Shown piece by piece: positions 38,901 to 50,900 of a stretch of DNA of 64,000 nt. This DNA comes from Elephas maximus indicus (taxonomy: Eukaryota; Chordata; Mammalia; Proboscidea; Elephantidae). Below the pieces are notes generated by a model that ran no database searches, had not been told where the DNA came from, and worked only from the letters and a program-made list of their open reading frames with translations. The translations under genes and the position numbers were made by a program. Each line of letters starts with the position of its first letter. Position 1 is the first letter of the stretch. The stretch is taken from positions 39,956,249-40,020,248 of the forward strand of contig NC_064832.1 of the NCBI RefSeq assembly GCF_024166365.1, in the 5' to 3' direction.

Positions 38901-41900
38901 AGCTATATACCCTGGACCAGCAGACCAGCAGAATAAGAAACTCTGGAGCCAATCTGTTAAAAACAATGTGTTTTTAACAAGCCCTCTAGGTCACGCCGAT
39001 GCACACTAAGGCTTCAGAACCGCTGATCTAAAATGTTATAGGAAGATTTTTCCTGTAAAGCAAAATTGAAGGTAATAGACTTTTTTTTTTTAACTTACCA
39101 TGACCAATACTACCACCACCGATCTCACTTAGAGTATTTTTTTTTAACTCACCATGACCAATACTACCACCACCGATCTCACTTAGAGTATCTGCCACTT
39201 GAACGATTTTTTCCAGGCTTGGAAATACAGTGTTTAGTTTCCTCAAAAAAAAAAAAAAATTTTTTTTTTTTTTCATGAACTTAAAATGCCATCTGCTGGC
39301 AACTACAAAAAACTGCAGCTAGAGCAGTTTTTAAATAAGCCTTTATATCTCTTGGGTGAAACAGATTTTTAAAGAAATCAGTTTTGTTTCCCGGAAGTTA
39401 TACATAGCTCTTCAGAAAGGAGTAAAAACACTACTGGATAAAACAGATCTCTAGCTTCAGAACTTCAAAATAAGATTTGAACATCTGAAAATCAATATAG
39501 ATTTTTTAACCTCAAGAGTCTAAATCAAGCTAAGATAATGGAAAGTTCAAATGAAATTTCTTAAAAAAAAAAAACCATGAAGAACACTAGCCAGCCTTCC
39601 TGGTTCATAAGGCATACTTCCTGAATCTCAAAAACTTGTATTATAATCACCTCTAACTCAGTAAATGAGTAAATGACCTAATTCCCCAATGTTTATGAAA
39701 GTTAGTCTAAAGAGTTTTTACACAGGTAAAACAAGCACTCAAATGACTCAAGCTTATTAAATATTTACATCCCAATTAGAAAGTATATATGACTCCTTTC
39801 TTGTAAAACTTTAACATATAAGAGTTACTCTTCTTAACAATATGCTACTATTGCTTTAAAATCAAGAAAATCAATCCATTTAAGTTAGGTATCTAAGACA
39901 ACTCTTAAAAATTTAAAGGCTCAAAATGGACAGCTTAAATTGTACAGCGAAAAATTTTTGCAAACTGAAAAATTTCCAACTTTAACCACTTTTTCCTGAT
40001 TTACATATTTTCTTCTAACACAGTTATATTAATCGAGATTGAAGAAGCTTTATTTTCCTAACAATATCTAACCTGGTACAAATACTGTCAGTAGTACCAA
40101 TCATTTCCTAAAGTACTGTCATTGGCCGGCTTTTCTTATTTAAGAGTTAAAAGAATTCTTTATTACCCTTAAAGACAAAGTTCTACAACACAGCATCTGA
40201 TACACCATTTTTCACAATATGGACAAAATCACAGGTTTAAAACGTTACTGAAACATTAAGACCAGTGAAACTATCTTCTTTTTTCAACCAAATTAGAAAA
40301 CTAAGCACAATAACTTATCAACAAGGAGAGAAATTGCTGGATTAACTTCCAATAAATGCACAATTCATAATAATTTTGGTTTCCAGGGGGCTAGTTACAG
40401 AGCTAAAGTTATCCAACGTCAGAGAAAGTGAGTCATAAACTTTTATCCTCCACTTGGTTTATGGGGTAAGTGGGGTATAGGTAGTGAGATAATAAGGTAA
40501 TTACCATTTCTTGAACATCTTCCCTGAACTAGGTACATTATAAAGTTTATCATTTAATTTAAACACACATCAAACCATTATCTTCCCAGTCTTTAGGATC
40601 CAGAAATAGATTAAAGCAGTTGATCAAGCAAGGAAATGAGGATTCCAAACCAGGCTGATCCCAAAGCAATGTACTTTTCACTATGCCAGTATTTCCTGAA
40701 GTGTGTTCCATGGTGGAACAGGAGATGATTATAGTTAGCTCACCAAGTCGGTTTTTTTTTTAAGTTACATTTTTATTTAAATATTTTATAAAAATATACT
40801 AACACAAACCCATGATTCTCACTAAAAAAAAAAAAAGTAATCTAATTCAATGAAAAATATAAAGGTGGTACCTACATATGACAAAAATCATGAAGGGGAT
40901 TAACAACTGAATGTTAGCAGACATTGTGCTATATACTGTGATACCTCCCTAGATAAGAAAAACACTTGAATTTTCTTTCCTCTCCCAAAATTTAAAACTT
41001 AAAAAAAAAAAAAAAACTATTTCATGCACATCATTATGATAAGCATTAATTGTTGATCAATGTCTCAATAAAACGACTGCTGTGGACTTCCGCTACAAAT
41101 AATTATGGAATTTTTTAAGATAGGATTGCTGACTCATTCTTTTACTTTGAGTGAGAAGTCCAGGGTTCTCACAAAGAGTCTTAATGTAAGCCCTGCCCTT
41201 ATTCTCTATTAGGGCATCTAAGAAAAAAATTCCTTTGTATTAGCCTGACAGACAAATCAACCTCTTGCTTTCCTTGATAACTATTTGCCTATTCCACCTT
41301 CTGAAATATAATTTTTCAAAAGTAAGTGTGAAATGAAGCACTTTAACTTAGAATCATTTTGCGGGAACACAGCTGTGAAGGCAATTATTACAATGATCAT
41401 TTGCCAGTTGCCATCCAGTCAATTCCAACTCATGGCACCCCATGTGTATCAGAGTAAAACTGTGCTCCACATGGTTTTCAATAGCTGATTTTGCAGAAGG
41501 AGATCGCCTGTTTTTTTTCCCAAGGCACCTCTGGGTGTACTTGAACCTCTAACCTTTCAGTTACCAGCTAAACACATTAACCGTCTGCACCATCCAGAGA
41601 CTTAATAATGACAACAGTATTCTAATATTTTTATAATGCTATTCAGTTTCTTTTTTCCCTTTAACTTATTTTCACAATTGAAGTTAGACAGCAAACAGGT
41701 GTTAATTCAATTATAAAGCTGGCCTGAGTTAACAAAAGATAAACGAAGAACCATACAGATACATATACATTCCAGGATTGCCCCATCGACAAATGACAGG
41801 TTTTCTCAGGGGCAACAGCCAAATGATTCAGTACTTTTGACAGACATATTCCAATGAAGTTCATGATAATTCTCTATTTCTTTACTAAACAAGAGGTCGT

Positions 41901-44900
41901 TTGTGTGACTTCTTGTGCCTACTGTCACCAGCTTCTAAAGGGCACATACTGAACCATGTGTTCTTTAACTAAATGAGGACCCTAGAATATTTTCATACTA
42001 AGGACAGACTGGACACAAGAAAGGTCTTCTGAGGAACAGCCCACCTTCCCTTCCGCTGTGGAGCCTTTTACTCTTTTTCAAGACATCTGATACCTCATCC
42101 AGTGTCTCACTCAAGACTCAATTTCCATGTAGTTTCAAGCTACTCATACTGAGCACATGTGCACTGATGTCCAGCTTCAATGGAATCAAATGCACCTGTG
42201 CCACAATCTACATAAACCTGGGTGCTGACTCACTCAAGGTCTATACTCAAGAGTCTGACACTCACAAATGAACGACTAGAGAGGAACACTAGGAAGTACT
42301 TTTCTCTGTTAAGTGAAAATACAGGATTCAAAATTAATTTGCATCTTTCCTTAGTCATAAAATATTTCGGTTTAAGACACTAAAAATATATATATAGTAT
42401 CCCTGACAGGTAAACCAAAATTAAATAAAAACTGATTTCGCTACTTATCTTTCTGTGCAAATATAGATCTTCAGTCTTAAAAAAAAAAAACCTATTTCTC
42501 TCATGGATAAAATCAGCAAAATAACAAGTATAGAACACTAAGAACATGTTTTAAAAAAAAGAGAGAGAAATAAACGCATCCCACACCATCAATTTTTCTC
42601 TCCTAACAGTAGCTTTTCAGATAAATGGCTTTAGGAGTGCTGCAGCCATTAAAAAAAAAAAAAGAATTCAAAAAAGATACTAAGTTTGCAAGCTACCAAA
42701 TTATTGAACAATCATAACCAAGCTGTTAATAAAGAAACATATCATAAATATAACTTGGCTGAAAAGAAACTGACAATGTTTTTAACAGTACTATGATAAA
42801 TGCAGTAAAGATAAAATGATATGCTGAATTTTAAAAACCTGACAACATTTAGCAAGCTATAGCTCCTTTCTAATGTGGCCATTCCCCAAAGAAAGATATT
42901 CTGAAACAGGATTTCAGCTTCTAGTATTGTGCTGTATGATTTAGTTTGACTATCACTGTTTCTACCACAGTTATTTTTCTCTAAATATAATATTAATAAA
43001 AGTGGAAAGTCATTTAAAGTGCAATCTGGGATTAAATATTTAGTTTCATAGCTTACTAGAGAAATCTTTAGGAAAATAATCTATTCATAGAAATGCTCCG
43101 TTAGTGTCGACATTTTCAGAAATAAAGGATATGGTATATAATCCATGATCTGAGATTACCTGATTTAGTTTGTTATCACCAGGGACATGTTCATATAGTC
43201 TTAGAGAGAAATACATTTTTACTTATTTGAGTACAAAAGTGCAATAAATAAGAATAACTAATTCATCTACCAATAATAAAATCAACACATAGTTGATAGG
43301 TTAATTACAACTTAAAAATAGTCCTTCAGTCTTAATCATACTAAGACACACTTGATAGATATCAGTAGGCTTCAAGAAATCAGGGCTAAATATAATCAAT
43401 TCTGATTTAAAGATATATTTGTGTAGAGTTCAACTTCTTTCAATTTATGCAGACTGTTTAGTATTTTTAAATGCTCCCCAACATTAGTAATATGAAAGCA
43501 AGGCTCATTCAACATAAAATCACCTTTCGAAGAAAAATTATCTAGCAAATTGACTTAAGAAATTATTTGCCCTATGATCCCCAGAATATAGAAGACTCAG
43601 TTATTTTATATGTATTTACAGCATTTTATTACAATGCTGTTGAGACCAAAAATCACTAATAAAAATATGTAAGATAAAAAAATTTTAAACATACCAGATT
43701 AACCTAGACTTTTGCATAAATTTGAGATTAAAAATCTTTACTAGGTAAAAGTGAACCTATCTTTGAATTATGGAATATTTATAAGTATACAATAATTAGC
43801 TTAGAAATAAACAATTATTTTTAAATTAAAATACATATTTTTACAAAAAGAATCTGCCGGGTGCTCCTCGGAAACTCTATGGGACAGTTCTACTCTGTCC
43901 TATGGGGTCACCACGGGTCAGAATCGACTCAATGGCAGTGGGTGTTTTGGGTTTAGGTCAATGAAATTCTTAAAAGGTTTTCTAGCACACCAGAATTAAG
44001 GTGCTAGACATAATTTATACAAGTAAATAAGTATAAAGCACATAGTCATACTCCAACTTCTCAAAGAGGCTGGTAACCCCAAAACCTTAGGTTCTATTAC
44101 ATGATACCTTTCACTTAACACTGATGTCTATCAAATAACATCTAGTCAAGCCAGATAAATAGTATACGCAAGTGAATTTTTAGAGTAATCTGTTCAACAA
44201 CACAAAAAAGGAAAACCTATCTCAACATCATCAAATCCACTTCTCACATGGCATGAAGTCCACCCCTCGCATCTATAGGGCATATAGAGAAGTTAACATT
44301 TAAACATAGAACAACATAAAAAATGCTTCTTCTAACAGCAAATTCACAGCATGTAAATCTGGAGGGTTATTTTCACCATTTTCTAACAGAATGGGCAAAG
44401 AAATATTTGGTGACTGTCCACTATATTAAAGGCTCGTTAAAGCAGTGCCATAAACTGTCATAACTGAAAGGGCAGTATGGGCACAAGAACAGATTCAGTC
44501 ATTCATGCAATAACCACCTATGTCTCAGACTCTCATGCAGCTTATCATGCATTAGAACAAGCCGCTTCCAAAAGGTCCTGTTGTATACAGAAAAGAAACA
44601 TGATAAAAGAGAAAATACCATCACCATCAAATCACCTACAGCACCATCACCACCACCACAGCTCCTTACTATGCACCAGGCAATATGTTAAAATACTTAC
44701 AAGAATTACCTTGTTTAACCCTCATAATAACCCCATGAGATAGCTTCTTCTATTTATTCCTATCTTACATAAAAGTAATCACTAAATCACCAGTTAGGAA
44801 GCAGGAGAGAGTAGAGAATCAACTTCAGAGGCTAAGTTCTTAACCATTATACCACAGCGCTTCCCCATAATATTAAGGGGTAAATAAAAGATTATTTACC

Positions 44901-47900
44901 AATAAATCATTTTTAGATGACTGGCTGTATCAGGGGAGAAAAGACAGTTGAGATGTTCATCACCCTGGCCCTTAGTTGGCAAATATTTATCAAACCTTTA
45001 AGAGCAATGGTTCTCAACTGGGGGTAATTTTGCCCTGTGAGGGTTATTCGGCAATGTTTAGAGATATTCTTTGTTGAAAAAGTAGAGGATTACCAAAATG
45101 TATGGAATGCAGTTGAAGCAGAATGTAGAAGAAAATTTAGAGTTGTAAATGCCTACATTAAAAAAGAAAAAATCTCAAATGAATAACCTTATCTTCCATC
45201 TTAACACACCAGAAAAAAGAGCAAAGTAAACCTAAAGGAAATAAATGGAAGAAAATAATAAATATTATAGCACAAATTAATGAAATAGGGGATTAAAATA
45301 ATAGAATAAACTCAATAAAACCAAAACTTGGTTATCTGAACAGATAAATAAAATGGATAAACTGATAGCTAGACTGAACAAAAAATAAACAGAAGACTCA
45401 AATCACTAAAATCAAAAATGAAAGAGGGAGACATCACAAAAAAAAGTATAACAGACCATTACCTTTTATGAATTATAGATGTCAAAATCCCCCAAAAAAG
45501 ACAACTCAATTTAAAAATGAGCAAAGGATCTGAAAAGACATATCTCCAAAGATAATATACAAATGGCCAATAAGCACATGAAAAGATGCTCAATTTCATT
45601 AATCATCAGGGAAATGCAAATCAAAACCTCAACAAGATACCACTTCGAACCCACACTAGGATGTCTAGCGTGAAAAAGTCCAATAAGAAGTATTGGTGAG
45701 GATATGGAGAAACTGGAACCCTCATACACCGCTGTTGGGAATGTAAAATGGTACATCTGGAAGACAGTCTGGCAGTTCCTCAAAAAGATAAACATAGCAT
45801 TACCATACAAAAAAAAAAAAAAAAAAAAAAACCCAAACCTGTTGTGGTTGAGTTGATTCCAACTCATAGCCACCCTATAGCACAGAATAGAACTGCCCCG
45901 TAGGGTTTCCAAGGAACTACTGGTGAAGTCCTAGCAATTTCATTCTTAGGTATCTACTCAAGAAAACATATGCCCACACAAAAACACCAACGTTCATAGC
46001 AGCACTATTGACAACAGTCAAAAGGTAGAAACAGCCCAAATGTCTGATGAGAAACAGACATGGTATAGCCATACAATGGAATATTATTCAGTCATAAAAA
46101 GGAATAAAGTTCTGACACATGCTACAGTGTGGATGTAACTTAAAAACACTGCTGTTGTTGTTAGGTGCTGTCGAGTCGGTTCCCACTCATAGCAACCCCG
46201 TGTACAACAGAAGGAAACACTGCCAGGTCCTGTGTCATCCTCATAATCATTGTTATGCTTGAGCTCACTGTGTCAATCCACCTTGTTGAGAGTCGTCTTC
46301 TTTTTCGCTAGCCCTCTAGTTTACCAGGCATGATGTCCTTCTCCAGTGACCGATCCCTCCTGATAACATGTCCAAAGTACGTGAGATGTAGTCTTGCCAT
46401 CCTTGCTTCTAAGGAGCATTCTGGCTGTACTTCTTCCAAGAGAGGTTCGTTTGTTCTTCTGGCAGTCCATGGTATATTCGATATTCTTTGCCAACACCAT
46501 AATTCAAAAGCGTCAATTTTTCTTTATGCATTGTCCAGCTTTCGCATGCATATAAGGCAATTAAAAACACCATGGCTGAGTCAGGCACACCTTAGTCCTT
46601 AAAGAGACATTTTTGCTTTTTAACACTTCAAAGAGGTAAAGAGAAGCGAGACAAAAAAGGTCACATATCATAGGATTCCATTTACACGAAATGTTCGCAA
46701 TAGGCAAATCCATAGAGACAGAATGCAGACCTGTGGTTGCCTAGGTCTGGGACAAATGGGTGGATTGGGGGAGACAGCTAAAAAGTATGTGGTTTCTTTT
46801 GGGGGTAATGAAAATTTTCTAAAATTGATTGTTGTTGGGGAAAAGATAGTCTTTTTAACAAATGGTGCTGGCATAACTGGATATCCATTTGCAAAAAAAT
46901 GAAACAGGACCCATACCTCACACCACGCACAAAAACTAACTCCAAGTGGATCAAAGACCTAAACATAAAGACTAAAATGATAAAGATCATAGAAGAAAAA
47001 ATAGGGACAACCTTAGAAGCCCTAATACAAGGCATAAACAGAATACAAAACATTACCAAAAATGACGAAGAGAAACCAGATAACTGGGAGCTCCTAAAAA
47101 TCAAACACCTATGCTCATCTGAAGATTTCACCAAAAGAGTAAAAAGACCACGTACAGACTGGGAAAGAATTTTCAGCTATGACATCTCCGACCAGCGCCT
47201 GATCTCTAAAATCTATATGATTCTGTCAAAACTCAACCACAAAAAGACAAACAACCCAATCAAGAAGTGGGCAGAGGATATGAACACGCACTTCACTAAA
47301 GAAGATATTCAGGCAGCTAAGAGATACATGAGAAAATGCTCTCAATCATTAGCCATTAGAGAAATGCAAATTAAAACTACGATGAGATTCCATCTTACTC
47401 CAATAAGGCTGGCATTAATCCAAAAAACACAAAATAATAAATATTGGAGAGGCTGCAGAGAGACTGGAACTCTTATACACTGCTGGTGGGAATGTAAAAT
47501 GGTACAACCACTTTGGAAATCTATCTGGCGTTATCTTAAACAGTTAGAAATAGAACTACCATACAACCCAGAAATCCCACTCCTCGGAATATACCCTAGA
47601 GAAATAAGAGCCTTCACACGAACAGATATATGCACACCCATGTTTATTGCAGCACTGTTTACAATAGCAAAAAGCTGGAAGCAACCAAGGTGTCCATCAA
47701 CGGATGAATGGTTAAATAAATTGTGGTACAGTCACACAATGGAATACTACGCATCGATAAAGAACAGTGACGAATCTGTGAAACATTTCATAACATGGAG
47801 GAACCTGGAAGGCATTATGCTGAGCTAAATTAGTCAGAGGCAAAAGGACAAATATTGTATAAGACCACTATTATAAGATCTTGAGAAATAGTATAAACTG

Positions 47901-50900
47901 AGAAGAACACATACTTTTGTGGTTATGAGGCGGGGAGGGAGGGAGGGTGGGAGTGGGTTTTTTTACTGATTAATTAGTAGATAAGAACTGCTTTAGGTGA
48001 AGGGAAGGACAATACTCAATACATGGAAGGTCAGCTCAACTGGACTGGACCAAAAGCAAAGAAGCTTCCTGGATAAACTGAATGCTTCAAAGGTCAGCGG
48101 AGCAAGGGCGGGGGTTTGGGGAACATGGTTTAAGGGGACTTCTAAGTCTATTGGCAAAATGATTCTATTATGAAAACATTCTGCATCCCACTTTGAAATG
48201 TGGCATCTGGGGTCTTAAATGCTAACAAGCGGCCATCTAAGATGCATCAATTGGTCTCAACCCACCTGGATCAAAGGAGAATGAAGAACACCAAGGTCAC
48301 ACCATAACTAAGAGCCCAAGAGACAGAAAGGGCCACATGAACTAGAGACCTACATCATCCTGAGACCAGCGGAACTAGTTGGTGCACAGCCACAATCGAT
48401 GACTGCCCTGACAGGGAGCACAACAGAGAACCCCTGAGAGAGCAGATCAGTGGGATGCAGACCCCAAATTCTCACAAAAAGACCATACTTAATGGTCTGA
48501 CTGAGACTAGAGGAATCCCGGAGGTCATGGTCCCCAGACCTTCTGTTGGCCCAGGACAGGAACCATTCCCGAAGACAACTCATCAGACATGAAAGGGACT
48601 GGACAGTGGGTGGGAGAGAGATGCTGATGAAAAGTGAGCTACTTGTATCAGGTGGATACTTGAGACTGTGTTGGCATCTCCTGTCTGGAGGGGGGATGGG
48701 AGGATAGAGAGAGTTGGAAGCTGGCAAAATTGTCACGAAAGGAGAGACTGTAAGGGCTGACTCATTAGGGAGAGAGCAGGTGGGAGTACGGAGTAAGGTG
48801 TATATAAACTTATATGTGACAGTCTGACTTGATTTGTAAACGTTCACTTGAAGCTCAATAAAAAAAAAATTGTTCTTAATGAAAAAAAATTGTTGTGAGG
48901 GTTGCATAACTCTGTAAATAACTCTGTAAATATACTAAAAACTACTGAACTGTACACTTTAATTGGGTGAATTGTGTGGTATGTGAATTACCTCAATAAA
49001 GCTTTCAGGAAAAAAAAAAAAACTCGGGAGGATTCTACAAGCATCTAGTAGGTAGAGGCCAGGGATGCTGCTGAACATCCTACAGTGCACAAGATGGTGC
49101 CCTACAACACAGAATTATCTAGCCCAACATATCAACAGTGGAATACTTTGTTGTGGAAGGCTATCTTGTGTATTTTAAGCTATGTAGTAACATCCCCAGC
49201 CTCAACTCCTTAGATGTCTGTTGCATATCCCCAGTGATGACAATTAAGTACCTCCACAGGTAACCAAATGTCTCCTAGGGGACAAAATCCTCCCCACTTC
49301 CCATTGAGAAGCATTGCTCTAGGGGAAAAAAAAAGTTCCCAACTTAGAAACAATAGATGAATTTCCCCAAAAGAAATAAACATCAACAAATCCAGTTTAA
49401 TTTTTAGCCTCTTCATGTTAAGAAAAATAAATCTCCATAGAAAGGCTAACAGATGAGAAAATCTTTAACAGTACCCAACCCTGGTGAGGGTACAGTGAAC
49501 CTTTCACACACATTGCTAGTGGCAATATAAATCGGTCTACAAATTTATGGAAACCAATTCATCAGTTTGTCAACCCATTGCCGTGGAGTCGATTCCAACT
49601 CATAGCAACCCTATAGGGCACAGAAGAACTGCCCCATAGGGTTTCCAGGGAGTAGCTGGTGGATTCAAACTGCCAACCTTTTGGTTAGTAGCCAAACTTT
49701 TAACCACAAGAACCACAAAAATGTTGCTACCTTTTATCCATTCCCCATTTTGACAATTTATGAGAGGGAAACAGTAGTCAAAGCTCTGAGTACAAAGATA
49801 TTTATAATATTTTTTAACACTGAAAACTTGGAAAAGTCCAACAATGGAGACATGGTTTTGATAGAAGGCTGTGCAGTCATTAAAAAGGAAGATGATGAAG
49901 ACTATACAATACAGTATTCAACGCTTATGAAATTGCAAGAAAAAACAGAAAAACAAAATTTTATGGTCAAAATGACTACATATGGACCACAAATAAATTC
50001 ACAGGAAAAACAAACACTGAAAGGATTTATACTAAAAACACTCTCAGAATGTGTATTTATGTGACAGTTTAGAATTGGGTTTTGTTTCTGTTTTCCCCAT
50101 TTTTAGATCTTTCCTCTATATTCCAAATTTTTTATTTTATAGTGACAGCATTTTTGTGATGAAAAATTGTCTTAAAATTTCTATACCAAATTGCCAAGCA
50201 CTTTTACTATCTGAGATATCTGAAGCTGACAGGGCAATTCTACAAACCTATCTATACACACGCCAACAGAAAATGGAGAAGTGAGATGATAAAATTCCTT
50301 GTAAATACTACCAATCTGAAAAGTTAACAGGAGGGTAAGTCAAAAAGTATTGTTACTAGGGTTCCAGTTCATACACGCATGGGTTTATTTCAAACAAAAC
50401 GTGCTTAAACACGTCTCTGCTATCTGCTGATGGCTGTAGACAAGCTCTCTCAGGAATACACTTGTCTTAGTCTCATTAGGGTGCCTTCAAAAAAAAAAAA
50501 AAGGGATACTTTCTGCACCATGAAAAAAAAAATTTTTTTTGAGGTTAAGGCTAATATCAAATTTTTTTAAAAATCAAAGGAGAATGAAGAACACCAAGGT
50601 CACACGATAACTATGAGCCCAAGAGACAGAAAGGGCCACATGAACTAGAGACTTACATCATCCTGAGACCAGAAGAACTAGATGTTGCCTGGCCACAACC
50701 GATGACTGCCCTGACAGAAGCACAACGGAGAATCCCTGAGGGAGCAAGAGAACAGTGGGACACAGACCCCAAATTCTCATAAAATAAGACATACTTAATG
50801 GTCTGACTGAGACTAGAGGAATCCCGGAGGTCATGGTCCCCAAACCTTCTATTGGCCCAGGACAGGAACCATTCTCGAAGACAACTCATCAGATGTGGAA

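Larger units (their letters stand above)
45078..46834 (+). mobile_element. Old L1 ORF2 part inserted in the hAT element
   Basis: AAAATGTATGGAATGCAGTT, TGCCTACATTAAAAAAGAAA, CACCGCTGTTGGGAATGTAA and CAATGGAATATTATTCAGTC are sense L1 text in broken frames. It contains a minus-strand AfroSINE and an RTE fragment, and its 3' UTR resumes at 48896. Confidence 0.8.
46835..48888 (+). mobile_element. Young L1, 5'-truncated, with full 3' UTR and A tail
   Basis: It starts TTGGGGAAAAGATAGTC inside ORF2, has an open ORF2 end, about 1.0 kb of 3' UTR and an AATAAA-A tail near 48856. ATTGTTG flanks it (46828-46834, 48889-48895) as a candidate 7-bp target duplication. It is antisense to NAA16. Confidence 0.85.

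Noticed and set aside
44635-44662. Short CAC/CAT-rich run coding for poly-His
   Set aside because: Simple trinucleotide-like repeat in intron sequence next to a MIR, without gene context.
48350-48907. 185-codon minus-strand frame, with a similar 169-codon frame at 50653-51162
   Set aside because: Both are antisense readings of the same L1 3' UTR; their similarity reflects the repeat, not a protein family.
49681-50064. 127-codon plus-strand open frame
   Set aside because: It begins inside an AfroSINE and continues in an old L1-type 3' fragment; not a gene.
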